Notes: a model not told the origin generated them from the letters alone. A DNA stretch of 64,000 nt from Cytobacillus stercorigallinarum (GCF_014836495.1 NZ_JACSQT010000006.1:186001-250000); one strand, 5' to 3'. Positions 20,921-30,318 are shown, counted from the stretch's first letter. Made by a program: numbers and translations.

Positions 20921-21106
20921 TTATTTCTTCTTTCCGCCCACGTTTTTCCATCCGGTTTGCATAAACGCAGATTGGTCTACGAATTCGGATTTTTTCTTGC
21001 CACCGAAAAATTTTATTCCCAAGCTGTTTAATAGTACACCTAAAAGGGAAGTTAAACTGAGTATGAGCAATGAAACGATAATTAAGTCTGAAAAGTAACC
21101 AATCAT
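20921..21106 (-). CDS. Small single-span membrane protein, unknown
   Basis: 61 residues with one hydrophobic helix (about residues 5-30) and a lysine-rich tail containing a GGKKKS and a final GGKKK. A good ribosome binding site (GGAGG, seven bases before ATG) supports it as a gene. Not recognised as a known family. It lies alone between the glycosidase gene and yjbC, facing left. Confidence 0.62.
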   Translation of the reverse strand: MIGYFSDLIIVSLLILSLTSLLGVLLNSLGIKFFGGKKKSEFVDQSAFMQTGWKNVGGKKK

Positions 21107-21351
21107 TGATAAACCTCCAATTTTCTTTTCGGAAAATTCAAGTTATTCTGATGAAGTTCTATTTCTTATAATAAAGCATTTATTAAAGAATGAAAAGAAT
21201 GAAAATCACAAATACTTTGAGATAGAACGTTCACAAACTTAGTTTATTTATACGTGAATGATGACTTATTTATACGATTTTCTTATACAAGAAGAGAAAG
21301 CTGGAAGTTTATCACGACTGGAACTATTAAAATAATAAAGGGGTTTGATCC

Positions 21352-21927
21352 ATGCATTGGTATGAAAAGTTGAATCAGTACTTTCCTGTAGAAGAGATGA
21401 AGTCAAAAGAACATATGGAAACACTGTTAAAGGAGAGACCTGATATTTATCATAAAGATGAGGGTCCAATGCATGTGTTAATGTATGTGGAACTTGAAAC
21501 TTTTGTTTTTATCGACTATTTATTTGTGTCCAAAGATTCAAGAGGACAAGGTTTAGGGCATAAATTAATTGATCAATTAAAGGAAAAAGGCAAACCAATT
21601 ATACTAGAGGTTGAACCTGTTGATTATGAAGATACTGATACCGAAAAACGCTTAAAATTTTATAAAAGAGAAGGTTTTGAGCACGCTCAATCGATAGGTT
21701 ACCGTCGTCGATCGCTTGCAACAAATGAAGTAAATGCAATGGAGATTTTATATTGGGCACCAAATAACGAAACGGAAGAAATGATTTTTGATGCAATGAT
21801 AAAAACATATGAATTGATTCATACGTACAAGGATATCCAGTTCTATGGAGCATCGTATCAACCAGTAGATGAAGTCCTTACTTTTTCTGAGGATGACAAT
21901 AATAATGATGTTTTAAAAGATATTTAA
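21352..21927 (+). CDS. yjbC: YjbC, GNAT-family acetyltransferase
   Basis: 191 residues. N-terminal MHWYEKLNQYFPVEEMKSKEHMETLL and acetyl-CoA loop SRGQGLGHKLI (R/Q-x-x-G-x-G/A signature) mark a GNAT fold. It closely resembles B. subtilis YjbC, which there precedes spx. Here a terminator and a 560-base gap separate it from spx, so the two are probably transcribed independently. Substrate unknown. Confidence 0.88.
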   Translation: MHWYEKLNQYFPVEEMKSKEHMETLLKERPDIYHKDEGPMHVLMYVELETFVFIDYLFVSKDSRGQGLGHKLIDQLKEKGKPIILEVEPVDYEDTDTEKRLKFYKREGFEHAQSIGYRRRSLATNEVNAMEILYWAPNNETEEMIFDAMIKTYELIHTYKDIQFYGASYQPVDEVLTFSEDDNNNDVLKDI

Positions 21928-21930
21928 TCT

Positions 21931-21975
21931 AAAGAAAATCTCGAACAATCTCATGTTGTTCGGGATTTCTTTTTA
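21931..21975 (+). terminator. Terminator after yjbC
   Basis: AGAAAATCTCGAACAA pairs with TTGTTCGGGATTTCT (some G-U) followed by T5. Confidence 0.85.
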
Positions 21976-22271
21976 TGTAAGGTGCGGCTCAATATCTTTT
22001 CCTTCATTTAATGCTTTTTCATTTAATGTCGATGATTGAGAATATAAATGTTTATTCTTTAAAAATAAAGGGTATTTATTTATTAGAGTTGTATAAGTAA
22101 TATAGTAACAGTTTTCATTATTCTATAATTGAACAGTTTGTGAACAAATAAAAAAATCAAAATTACATGAAACCTTTTTTGAATCAAAACGTCTTATATT
22201 ATAGATTCACTAAGGCAGAAGTTAATTGTTTAATTGGCAATAGGTGTATGAAAGAATGTAAAAATGTATAT

Positions 22272-22297
22272 CATCTGTTCTACAGATGGTGTATAAT
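22272..22297 (+). promoter_or_regulatory. spx promoter region with overlapping dyad
   Basis: A TATAAT hexamer (22292-22297) is preceded by CATCTGT (22272-22278) - TCT - ACAGATG (22282-22288), a perfect 7-bp inverted repeat. The dyad covers the position where a -35 element would be, and no good -35 is seen. Control by a repressor or activator is likely. In B. subtilis spx promoters answer to PerR and YodB, but this sequence matches neither consensus well. The leader downstream is about 185 bases; nothing else is recognised in the 562-base gap apart from the yjbC terminator. Confidence 0.6.
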
Positions 22298-22489
22298 AAA
22301 ATAGAACAGCTTATTTAAATTAATTATAAATTACAACAATAGTTATAGCCTAGTGGATTATTCTCAATGAGAAAGTAAGCCTGTTCATTGAAAACGGGAA
22401 ACAAGTGTAGCAATAGCAAGAATAGCATAATTAAACAATTACGACGAATAAAATATACTTTAAATTTCTAAGGAGTGTGAAATTGTAAA

Positions 22490-22885
22490 ATGGTCACATT
22501 ATACACTTCACCAAGTTGTACATCATGTAGAAAAGCAAAAGCATGGTTAGAGGCAAACGATATTGCATACAAAGAAAGAAATATTTTTTCAGAACCTTTA
22601 GCAATTGATGAAATTAAAGAAATCCTTCGTATGACAGAAGATGGAACAGATGAAATTATTTCAACACGTTCTAAAACTTTCCAAAAGTTGGATGTTAATC
22701 TTGAGACAATGCCTTTACAGGATTTATTTGAATTAATTAGAGATAATCCTGGTTTACTAAGAAGACCGATTATCTTAGATGAAAAAAGATTACAAGTCGG
22801 TTATAATGAAGATGAAATTCGACGTTTCCTTCCTAGAAAGGTTCGTACGTATCATCTACGTGAGGCTCAAAAGTTGGTTAACTAA
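22490..22885 (+). CDS. spxA: Spx, redox-sensing transcriptional regulator
   Basis: 131 residues, ArsC-like fold, with the CxxC redox switch at Cys10-Thr-Ser-Cys13 and the RPI element ([11 protein letters not shown]) near residue 90. Spx binds the RNA polymerase alpha C-terminal domain during thiol stress and is degraded by ClpXP with help from SpxH, also encoded here (28086-28958). Identity with B. subtilis Spx is evident along the whole length. It has its own promoter and a strong terminator. Confidence 0.97.
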   Translation: MVTLYTSPSCTSCRKAKAWLEANDIAYKERNIFSEPLAIDEIKEILRMTEDGTDEIISTRSKTFQKLDVNLETMPLQDLFELIRDNPGLLRRPIILDEKRLQVGYNEDEIRRFLPRKVRTYHLREAQKLVN

Positions 22886-22937
22886 AACCAATCTTGCTTT
22901 TCTTAATTTCTCATTTAACTTGAGTGTGCTTAAAAGA

Positions 22938-22978
22938 TAACGAGCAAATCCTTTTATATGGATTTGCTCGTTTTTTTG
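22938..22978 (+). terminator. Terminator after spx
   Basis: CGAGCAAATCC (22941-22951) pairs with GGATTTGCTCG (22960-22970), then T7. Confidence 0.93.
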
Positions 22979-23019
22979 TTCTATAAAACAATTTTGGGGT
23001 AATATCAGCAAAAGTCGTC

Positions 23020-23205
23020 TTATCCATCTTTACTGAGAAAAGCAAAGCATAGGTTAGGAGATTTACGCGCCCATCCAAAGTTTAAAGCATCAAAGATAGC
23101 CGACAAAAATTCTTTAGGCATTTCTGATACATAATGGGAAGAACGACATTTCTCTCCCCTGACTTTATTAATTGCTTAATAGAGTCGACCGATTTATTTT
23201 ACAGT
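23020..23205 (-). pseudogene. Possible decayed, frameshifted coding remnant
   Basis: On the minus strand one frame reads KNSVDSIKQLIKSGERNVV and a second, shifted frame reads SEMPKEFLSAIFDALNFGW and ends at a stop at 23020. Together they look like one protein interrupted by a frameshift, with no start or ribosome binding site. A transposase or defunct housekeeping fragment is possible; I cannot identify the family. The rest of the 720-base gap (22886-23605) holds the spx terminator and otherwise nothing convincing. Confidence 0.3.
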
Positions 23206-23605
23206 TATTCATACCCGATTTTTTCAAAAGGAAAGTACTGCGTTTTAATCACAAATCAGTTGTGAAAAAAAGCTTTTTCATCACCCTAAGCTTGTTTCTT
23301 GTAGGGGACAGGTTTTTTTGATAAAATACAAACACAATAAAGATATATTGTATTAGCGAATATAGGCATTCATTCGTTTTTTGCCAATTGCATTTTTGGG
23401 CATTCCCTTTACAACATATTTATCATAAAATATAACAAAAGGTAAAACATAATAGGTATATCTGTTTTTACACGTTATTTTCTCATTATTCTTGCTAGAA
23501 TGACCATAAAAGAATAATTTTCTTGAAATAGGGTAAATGGTAGTAAAGCAGTACAAATTAGGGGTTATAATCCCTTCACAAAAAGCAAGAAGGGAGAGTT
23601 GCTAA

Positions 23606-24256
23606 GTGGAAATCGAGAGAATTAACGAAAACACGGTGAAGTTTTATATCTCGTATATTGATATTGAGGAAAGAGGCTTTGATCGTGATGAAATATGGTA
23701 CAACCGAGAAAGAAGTGAAGAACTTTTTTGGGATATGATGGATGAGGTTCATACAGAAGAAGATTTTGTGATGGAAGGTCCATTATGGATTCAAGTTCAA
23801 GCACTTGATAAAGGATTAGAAATCTTAGTAACGAAGGCGCAATTATCTAAAGACGGACAAAAGTTAGAACTTCCTGTTTCTGATGAAAAAATGAAGGATT
23901 TTGCTGTAGATGAAAGAGTAGAAGCTATGCTTGATCAATTGCAGGAAAATGAAGAAGAGGAAGTGGAAGAAAAATTAGATTTCGTTATTGCTTTTCGAGA
24001 CTTTGAGGATATCATTTCATTATCCAAGCGAGTGGAACTAGGAAATGTTCATACGCAACTGCGTTCATACAAGAATAACTATTATTTAATCGTCGAATTT
24101 CCTGAGGAACAATTCGAAGAGGATGAAATTGATAATATTCTAAGTATACTACTTGAATATGGTCATGAAACAGATACGACCATTCACGTCATTTCTGAAT
24201 ATGGAAAGGTAATTATCGCTGAAAATGCTTTAATTGAACTTAAAAAATATTTTTAA
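23606..24256 (+). CDS. mecA: MecA adaptor protein
   Basis: 216 residues. N-terminal substrate domain MEIERINENTVKFYISYIDI, a central acidic linker (ENEEEEVEEK), and the C-terminal ClpC-binding domain. MecA delivers substrates such as ComK to ClpCP and activates ClpC assembly. Starts at GTG 23606 after AAGGGAGAG. It lies next to coiA as in B. subtilis. Confidence 0.95.
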   Translation: MEIERINENTVKFYISYIDIEERGFDRDEIWYNRERSEELFWDMMDEVHTEEDFVMEGPLWIQVQALDKGLEILVTKAQLSKDGQKLELPVSDEKMKDFAVDERVEAMLDQLQENEEEEVEEKLDFVIAFRDFEDIISLSKRVELGNVHTQLRSYKNNYYLIVEFPEEQFEEDEIDNILSILLEYGHETDTTIHVISEYGKVIIAENALIELKKYF

Positions 24257-24357
24257 TAAAAATCCGATTTCTTTAAGAAGTCGGTCTTTTCTTTTTATGC
24301 AGGAAAAAAGAACGAGAGGTGAGAAGTTAGTAATGTATAGAAAGGATGTGAGCCGAC

Positions 24358-25497
24358 ATGTTAAAGGCAATAACGAATGAGGGTGAGCTTATTTCTGCTC
24401 AAGATGTTCATAAATATAAGGAAAAGTCTTTTTATTGTCCAGAATGTAAGGAAGTTGTCATTTTGAAGAATGGCATCTTCAAAAAGTCTCACTTTGCTCA
24501 TAAACCGCAAAGTCAATGCTTTGAATCATACGAAAAAGAGTCAGAAGTCCACTTAAAAGGGAAATTATTGTTATACGCTTTATTAAAAAAGCACTATAGA
24601 AATGTTGAGATTGAGAAATACTTCGCTAACATCGATCAAAGAGCGGATATCAGCTTTGAACATAACGGAGGCGTTTATGCTATTGAATTTCAATGTTCAA
24701 CCATTCCTACAAAAATAGTTCATAAGCGCACAAATGGCTATATCAAGGCTGGAATAAAACCATTGTGGATATTATCCCACAAACAACTCCATACTATAGG
24801 AAATCATTTATTTTCTTTAACCGCTTTTCATTATGCTTTTCTTCAAAAAACTTCCGCAAATAAATTAATCATCCCTTTTTTAAACGTTGATACTGAAAGT
24901 TTGTACATACTTTATCATCTCCTCCCAATTACTACGAGAAAGACTTTTGCCCTTCTAGCCCTGAAACCACTTCGTTCGAATACTTTGTACGAATTATTGA
25001 ATCCGCCGAATAATAAAATGAACTTTTCTTTCTGGTTGCAAGAAAGGGAAAATATAAAAAGATATGGAAACCTTAAATATAGCTCGTTTTCTAACCGATT
25101 TAAAGAAGAAATCTACCGTTGCGGCTTTCATATCGAAAACCTTCCAGACTTTTGTGGTCTTCCGGTAAAGGGAGGTGCTAAACTAAGTACTTCACCAATT
25201 CAGTGGCAAACCTTTATTTTTATAGATATATTACGCCATGAAGAAGTATTTTCTCTAGAAAACGTCTATGATTCGGTGCAATATCGCTTGGAACGGAAAG
25301 ATATTCGTATTAGAGTAGAGGTACCTATAGCCCTCAAAAAAGTAATTGATAATTATTTACATCTTTTAAACACTATAAATGTAATAGAGGAGATCGATGG
25401 TACTAAATATCAAATAAGGACTTCTAATAGGAAGAATAGAAAAATAAGTAAAGAAGAAGGGGAAATGATTATGAAAATGGCATTAAAAGAATATTGA
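24358..25497 (+). CDS. coiA: Competence protein CoiA
   Basis: 379 residues. N-terminal zinc-binding pattern: Cys27-x2-Cys30 (FYCPECKE), His45, His48 and Cys54 (SHFAHKPQSQC). The middle is restriction-endonuclease-like (ADISFEH, then YAIEFQCS, an E-x-Q core). CoiA aids processing of transforming DNA in competent Gram-positives. 101 bases after mecA. The first cysteine motif resembles that of the helicase encoded at 43359-45653. Confidence 0.9.
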   Translation: MLKAITNEGELISAQDVHKYKEKSFYCPECKEVVILKNGIFKKSHFAHKPQSQCFESYEKESEVHLKGKLLLYALLKKHYRNVEIEKYFANIDQRADISFEHNGGVYAIEFQCSTIPTKIVHKRTNGYIKAGIKPLWILSHKQLHTIGNHLFSLTAFHYAFLQKTSANKLIIPFLNVDTESLYILYHLLPITTRKTFALLALKPLRSNTLYELLNPPNNKMNFSFWLQERENIKRYGNLKYSSFSNRFKEEIYRCGFHIENLPDFCGLPVKGGAKLSTSPIQWQTFIFIDILRHEEVFSLENVYDSVQYRLERKDIRIRVEVPIALKKVIDNYLHLLNTINVIEEIDGTKYQIRTSNRKNRKISKEEGEMIMKMALKEY

Positions 25498-25606
25498 AGT
25501 ATTTTAAATGAATGGGTGAAACATAATACTGAACAATTACTTTCATTTGATGTAAGATAGTAACATATAGTAATTTTTAACATAATGAATGTAGGAGGAA
25601 AACAAT

Positions 25607-27430
25607 ATGGCTAACGATTCTACAGTTAAGAAACTACCAACAAGAAATGAGGTGCCAGTGGAAGAAACTTGGCGTCTTGAAGATATTTTTGCAAGTGACG
25701 ATGATTGGACTAAAGAATTTAATGAAGTAAAAGAGTTATCTACAGAAGCAGGCAAGTATAAAGGGACATTACATGAAAGTGCCGAGGCTCTTTATGATGT
25801 TTTACAATATCAAGATCATTTACTCTCTCGAATTGTGAAGCTCTTTACATATGCAAGAATGAGATATGATCAAGATACAACAAATGCAACTTATCAAAGT
25901 TTAGATGATAAAATCAAAGGGTTGTATTCAGTAGTTGCAAGTGAACTTGCTTTCATAGTGCCAGAAATTCTTGCCATTGATGAAGGGCAGTTAGCTCAAT
26001 ATATGGCTGAAAAAGATGAATTAAAACTATATGAACATGCGCTTGAAGAAATCAATCTTCAACGTCCTCATGTACTTACAGCAGAAAAAGAAGCCTTACT
26101 TGCACAAGCCTCAGAAGTAATGGATGCATCGAGTAATACTTTTGGTATGTTAAATAATGCTGATTTAACTTTCCCAGCGATTAAAAATGAAGATGGAGAA
26201 GAAGTAGAAGTCACACACGGTAGATTCATCAACTTCCTAGAGAGTGATGATCAACGTGTACGTCGAGATGCTTTTCATGCAATGTATACAACTTATGGCC
26301 AATTTCGGAATACATTCGCTAGTACGTTAAGTGGAAATGTGAAAAGAAATAACTTCAATGCAAAGGTACGGAACTATCAATCAGCTCGACATGCCGCCTT
26401 ATCCGCCAACAATATTCCAGAATCAGTTTATGATCAATTGGTAAGTACGATTAATGATCATCTTTACTTACTTCATCGCTATGTGAAACTACGGAAAAAA
26501 GTTTTACAATTAGATGAATTGCACATGTACGATCTATACACACCTTTAGTCAAAGATGTAAAAATGGCGACTACTTATGATGAAGCGAAAAAACTAATGA
26601 TTGAAGGGTTAGCGCCTTTAGGTGAGGAATATCGCAGTATTTTGGAAGAGGGATTACAGAATCGCTGGGTAGATGTTTCGGAGAATAAAGGAAAGAGAAG
26701 TGGTGCCTATTCTTCCGGTGCTTATGGTACAAATCCTTATATCCTTCTTAATTGGCAAGATAATATCAATAACCTTTTCACTTTAACACATGAATTTGGT
26801 CATTCAGTTCATAGTTATTACACACGGAAGTCACAACCATATGCTTATGGTGATTATTCCATTTTTGTGGCTGAAGTAGCCTCAACTTGTAATGAAGCGT
26901 TATTAAATGATCATTTATTAAAAACCATTGATGATGATAAAAAACGTTTATTTCTACTAAATCATTTCTTAGAAGGGTTTAGAGGAACGGTATTCCGTCA
27001 AACGATGTTTGCGGAATTTGAGCATGAGATTCACCAAATGGCTCAAAATAACGAGGCTTTAACAGCAGATGCCCTTACTGAGAAGTATTATGAACTGAAC
27101 AAGAAATACTTTGGCGGTGAGGATATCATTATTGATAAAGAAATCGGTTTAGAGTGGTCAAGAATTCCTCACTTCTATTACGATTATTACGTGTACCAAT
27201 ATGCTACTGGTTACAGTGCTGCAACAGCATTAAGTGAGCAAATTTTAAAAGAAGGAAAACCAGCAGTTGATCGCTTTATTGGTTTCCTAAAAGCAGGTAG
27301 TTCCGATTACCCGATAGAAGTGCTCAAAAAAGCGGGTGTGGATATGACAAGTTCAGAACCGATTAAGGCAGCATGCAAAGTATTTGAGGAAAAGTTAAAT
27401 GAGATGGAACAATTGTTAGAAACGATTTAA
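25607..27430 (+). CDS. pepF: Oligoendopeptidase F
   Basis: 607 residues, M3B metallopeptidase. Zinc motif His395-Glu396-Phe-Gly-His399 in LTHEFGHSVHSYY, with a downstream conserved ASTCNEALLNDHLL that supplies the third ligand. Cytoplasmic; degrades oligopeptides, which fits the two peptide importers encoded upstream. Strong GGAGGAAA ribosome binding site. Corresponds to B. subtilis yjbG/pepF. Confidence 0.95.
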   Translation: MANDSTVKKLPTRNEVPVEETWRLEDIFASDDDWTKEFNEVKELSTEAGKYKGTLHESAEALYDVLQYQDHLLSRIVKLFTYARMRYDQDTTNATYQSLDDKIKGLYSVVASELAFIVPEILAIDEGQLAQYMAEKDELKLYEHALEEINLQRPHVLTAEKEALLAQASEVMDASSNTFGMLNNADLTFPAIKNEDGEEVEVTHGRFINFLESDDQRVRRDAFHAMYTTYGQFRNTFASTLSGNVKRNNFNAKVRNYQSARHAALSANNIPESVYDQLVSTINDHLYLLHRYVKLRKKVLQLDELHMYDLYTPLVKDVKMATTYDEAKKLMIEGLAPLGEEYRSILEEGLQNRWVDVSENKGKRSGAYSSGAYGTNPYILLNWQDNINNLFTLTHEFGHSVHSYYTRKSQPYAYGDYSIFVAEVASTCNEALLNDHLLKTIDDDKKRLFLLNHFLEGFRGTVFRQTMFAEFEHEIHQMAQNNEALTADALTEKYYELNKKYFGGEDIIIDKEIGLEWSRIPHFYYDYYVYQYATGYSAATALSEQILKEGKPAVDRFIGFLKAGSSDYPIEVLKKAGVDMTSSEPIKAACKVFEEKLNEMEQLLETI

Positions 27431-27438
27431 ATTAATTA

Positions 27439-27474
27439 TCAAGCAGCCTAAATCAAAAGATTTAGGCTGCTTAC
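27439..27474 (+). terminator. Terminator after pepF
   Basis: AAGCAGCCTAAATC (27441-27454) and GATTTAGGCTGCTT (27459-27472): perfect 14-bp stem, tetraloop AAAA. Confidence 0.9.
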
Positions 27475-27591
27475 TCATTCAGAAAACAAACAAATAGTAC
27501 TGCAAGAAAGACAAGATATTTTTCTAATGATAAAGGAAGTTCACTATAGTGATAGAGAATTTGACAATAATGTGAAATGGTACACAAACTA

Positions 27592-27620
27592 TTGCGAGCT
27601 TAAAAAAGCCATGGTATATT
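27592..27620 (+). promoter_or_regulatory. roxS promoter
   Basis: TTGCGA (27592-27597), 17-base spacer, TATATT (27615-27620). It would start transcription near 27627, at the 5' end of the small RNA. Confidence 0.75.
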
Positions 27621-27624
27621 TATA

Positions 27625-27642
27625 TTGTGAAGTTAATCACAA
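27625..27642. promoter_or_regulatory. Rex-type operator at the roxS start site
   Basis: TTGTGAAGTTAATCACAA has the perfect TTGTGA/TCACAA arms, with a six-base centre, of the NADH-sensing repressor Rex. It sits on the expected transcription start. Rex repression of roxS has been reported in B. subtilis. Confidence 0.82.
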
Positions 27643-27750
27643 ACAAACAATTTACCCCTTTGTTTGATCGTGAAAAATTTCTCCCATCCCCTTTGTTAAA
27701 TATATTTACATGAAAAACCCTACGCCTCATGAGAGAGTGTAGGGTTTTTT
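27627..27750 (+). ncRNA. roxS: RoxS/RsaE regulatory small RNA
   Basis: A free-standing transcription unit of about 120 bases between pepF and spxH. It has a sigma-A promoter, the RsaE-type 5' sequence TCACAAACAAACAATTT, two C-rich seed regions (TACCCCTTTGTT near 27653 and CCCATCCCCTTTGTT from 27683), and an intrinsic terminator (27713-27750). The repeated CCCCTTTGTT and its position identify RoxS, known in B. subtilis and Staphylococcus to pair with ribosome binding sites of central-metabolism mRNAs. The exact 5' end is inferred from the promoter. No open frame of note inside. Confidence 0.9.
27713..27750 (+). terminator. RoxS terminator
   Basis: AAAAACCCTACGC pairs with GTGTAGGGTTTTTT across a short loop, ending in T6. 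Confidence 0.9.
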
Positions 27751-28060
27751 ACTGTCTGGATTGAAAGTTGGATTGATTCTTGAATGAAGGACGTATTCAT
27801 TAAACGATTAGGATCCTGCTCTCCCAAACTTTTTATCCTATCAGATTAGATAGTATGGAGATGCACTTACTCATTAAAAGCAGAGTGCTTTGCCTTTTAC
27901 AAACCTCTTTAAAATCAGGCAGCTTACCATAGTCAGAAGTTACGTTGCACATCCTTGAGAAGGTCAATTGCTCAAAGGTAAGGAAGACGCTTCATGCCGC
28001 AATTGTGACTGTAAGATAGCAGGGATAGATGGATAGATGAGGGTTTTTTATCAGGGCATA
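27751..28060. other. Intergenic stretch with no recognised feature
   Basis: Between the RoxS and spxH terminators. Somewhat GC-richer than neighbouring gaps in its right half; no ribosome binding site with an open frame, no strong hairpin, and no promoter that I can support. Confidence 0.5.
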
Positions 28061-28097
28061 AAAAAAGACTGATGATAAACATCAATCAGTCGAGTGA
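28061..28097 (-). terminator. Terminator of yjbI-spxH
   Basis: On the minus strand GACTGATTGATG pairs with a TATCATCAGTC arm and is followed by T7. The spxH stop codon (28086-28088) lies inside the stem. Confidence 0.85.
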
Positions 28098-28958
28098 CTT
28101 CCAAAAAGCTCCGTGCTTTGCGGGTACTTGCTCAACAACTTGCTTCAGTTGGAGCTTTTTCATTTCTTTATTTACTTCTTGCTCAGTCATATTATAGACG
28201 ACTGCTATTTCTGAAGTAGCGACAAGTTTATAATGTTTAATAAACAGCTCTATGTCCGGTAATGGAGAAGGTTCGAGTTTATATGGAACCATTTCCTTTA
28301 ATATTTGTTCATACACATCAAAGCTGTACTGCCCTGTAATTTTTATGCCTTCATCTTCAATGTTTTCATTGAAGAACACCATCGTTGGAATTTCTTCTAC
28401 ATCCATCTCAGCTGTAATCTTTACATCACATTGAAATGCTTTTGCAGCACTTTCGGAATGTATATCTGTCACAAATTCAACAACGTCTAAGCCAATTTGG
28501 TTGGCGCATTCTTTTAATACTTCAAAATCTGATACATTTTTCTTTTCGAGAAACAACTTTTCTTGTAGTTTTCTCAAAAAACGAATGCCGGCTTTTCTGC
28601 CCTGTAGTTCGGCTGCCTTAATAGCAATGGAGGCTAACTGAGGGGATAGTACCGGATTTTCGTACCAAACAGATCCGTCACATGACATCCCTGATCGACT
28701 AGCGGTTTTCTCCCACTGTTCAACTAATTGGTCGTAGTTTTGCCTCTTGCCTCTATTTAAAGCATTTAGCTTCCCACTTATTACATGCTTGAGAGAAAAA
28801 TACCGGCCATATTCTACGGACAGTTTTTTAATAATCGGTTCTAAACTCCAACATTCTGGGCATAGCGGGTCAATAAACATATAGATTTCTAACGGTTTAT
28901 TTTCACTGCCATGACAATGTGGTGAGACAGATTTACTTTCAAATTCTTCATGATTCAT
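28086..28958 (-). CDS. spxH: SpxH (YjbH), ClpXP adaptor for Spx
   Basis: 290 residues, thioredoxin/DsbA-like. Redox motif Cys33-Pro-Glu-Cys36 (DPLCPECWS) and an N-terminal metal-binding-like cluster His14-Cys15-His16. SpxH binds Spx and speeds its degradation by ClpXP; oxidation or aggregation of SpxH stabilises Spx. Starts within the stop region of yjbI (four-base overlap), so the two are translationally coupled. Matches B. subtilis YjbH in order and length. Confidence 0.93.
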   Translation of the reverse strand: MNHEEFESKSVSPHCHGSENKPLEIYMFIDPLCPECWSLEPIIKKLSVEYGRYFSLKHVISGKLNALNRGKRQNYDQLVEQWEKTASRSGMSCDGSVWYENPVLSPQLASIAIKAAELQGRKAGIRFLRKLQEKLFLEKKNVSDFEVLKECANQIGLDVVEFVTDIHSESAAKAFQCDVKITAEMDVEEIPTMVFFNENIEDEGIKITGQYSFDVYEQILKEMVPYKLEPSPLPDIELFIKHYKLVATSEIAVVYNMTEQEVNKEMKKLQLKQVVEQVPAKHGAFWKSLD

Positions 28959-29362
28959 TTGTCATCACCCTCTAATTCATCTTTTTCAGGTGTATTTACC
29001 ATATGTTGTGCCGTGAGAGTTAGTCTCTCAAGAAATCCTTCTTTCAAGCGTATATCCAATTCGACTTCATTCATTGCATCCTCCATACAAGAAAGCCATG
29101 CCTTTGCACGCGTCATTGTGATGGCAAAAGGTAGGTGACGTGCTCTCAGCATCGGGTGGCCGTGTTCTGAGGTATATAATGGCGGACCGCCTAAAAATTG
29201 TGTCAGAAACTGCTTTTGTTTTCTAATTGTTTCAGTTAAATCGTCAGGAAAGATTGGGACGAGCTCAGGATGTTGTCCAACCCGTTTATAAAATGCTTCA
29301 ACTAGTTGGTGAAGTTTTTCCTCACCTAACGCGTCGAACGGAGTATTGATATTCTCGACCAT
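28955..29362 (-). CDS. yjbI: Truncated haemoglobin YjbI (group II)
   Basis: 135 residues. Haem-binding proximal histidine His76 in [10 protein letters not shown], the GGPPLYT loop (about 58-64) and a Trp at position 89 place it in the group II (O-type) truncated haemoglobins. Likely binds oxygen or reacts with NO/peroxide in the cytoplasm. First gene of an operon with spxH, which fits an oxidative-stress role. Confidence 0.93.
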   Translation of the reverse strand: MVENINTPFDALGEEKLHQLVEAFYKRVGQHPELVPIFPDDLTETIRKQKQFLTQFLGGPPLYTSEHGHPMLRARHLPFAITMTRAKAWLSCMEDAMNEVELDIRLKEGFLERLTLTAQHMVNTPEKDELEGDDK

Positions 29363-29450
29363 TGTAATAGAACCCCTTTAAACAAAAGTATGTTAATAAA
29401 AGCGATGATCATGTCATCAGCTAGACATAATTCCTTCATGTTTTGATATT

Positions 29451-29479
29451 ATTTTATCAATGTAACGGTTATATCTCAA
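29451..29479 (-). promoter_or_regulatory. Promoter of yjbI-spxH
   Basis: On the minus strand TTGAGA (29474-29479), 17-base spacer, TAAAAT (29451-29456), roughly 90 bases before the yjbI start. Confidence 0.65.
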
Positions 29480-29602
29480 ACAAATAGCTTTGTGCCACTA
29501 ATTAATATTAAGAATACAGGTGTTTTCAGTTCTATTATATGGGGCATATCTCTTGAAAAACAAGTACGGAGGATTATCTTTGAGGTGGGATTTCTTAAAT
29601 TA

Positions 29603-29634
29603 AAAAAGTAGTGACTAAAATGAAGTCACTACGA
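29603..29634 (-). terminator. Terminator of yjbJ
   Basis: On the minus strand GTAGTGACT pairs with AGTCACTAC, followed by T6. Confidence 0.88.
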
Positions 29635-29637
29635 TAC

Positions 29638-30285
29638 TTAGACAAATTGTTTTTGATTTAGTAAATTCTCTGTTACTTTTTGTACATAGTTTTGTGTTTC
29701 TTTAAATGGCGGAATACCATTATACTTATCAACATTACCGGGACCAGCATTATATGCTGCAAGGGCAAGGTCGGTATTATTTCCATATCGATCAAGCATT
29801 TGTCTTAAATATTTTGTACCTGCCATTACATTTTGTGTGGCATCAAATCTGTCAGTCACACCAAGCCACTTAGCTGTTTCAGGCATTAATTGCATCAAAC
29901 CACTCGCACCTGCTGAGCTAACTGCATTTGGATTGAAATTGGACTCTTGTTGAATAACCGCTGTAATTAATTCAGTTGGTACGTTATAGGCGGATGCAGC
30001 CTGTTGAATGATATCTTGAATGGATTGATCACTATTCTCTTCTTTAAACTTCGTAAGCTGTACAGGAGGAAGAGAAACGGGAGAAGAAGTGAGCATTGTT
30101 TCAGCGATCGTTTGTATTGCTCCTATCTTCTGTGAAAAATCACTAGAAGTATCATTCATACTAGCGGTAATTGTGTTTGATAATAATTGTGAAAAATCAG
30201 TTGTATTGCTGTTTTGCGTTGTATTTGGAAGAAAGGTTTGTAAGCTTTGCACTTGCATTAATAGTTTCAGCTGATCAATATTCAT
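29638..30285 (-). CDS. yjbJ: Lytic transglycosylase YjbJ
   Basis: 215 residues. C-terminal soluble-lytic-transglycosylase domain (about 95-210): catalytic Glu114 in [11 protein letters not shown], then [15 protein letters not shown] and [18 protein letters not shown]. The first 90 residues are polar and low-complexity, with no clear signal peptide, as in B. subtilis YjbJ. Cleaves peptidoglycan glycan strands; how it leaves the cytoplasm is not evident from the sequence. Confidence 0.88.
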   Translation of the reverse strand: MNIDQLKLLMQVQSLQTFLPNTTQNSNTTDFSQLLSNTITASMNDTSSDFSQKIGAIQTIAETMLTSSPVSLPPVQLTKFKEENSDQSIQDIIQQAASAYNVPTELITAVIQQESNFNPNAVSSAGASGLMQLMPETAKWLGVTDRFDATQNVMAGTKYLRQMLDRYGNNTDLALAAYNAGPGNVDKYNGIPPFKETQNYVQKVTENLLNQKQFV

Positions 30286-30318
30286 TATGACTCTCCTCGT
30301 ATGTCCTTGTTAATCATC

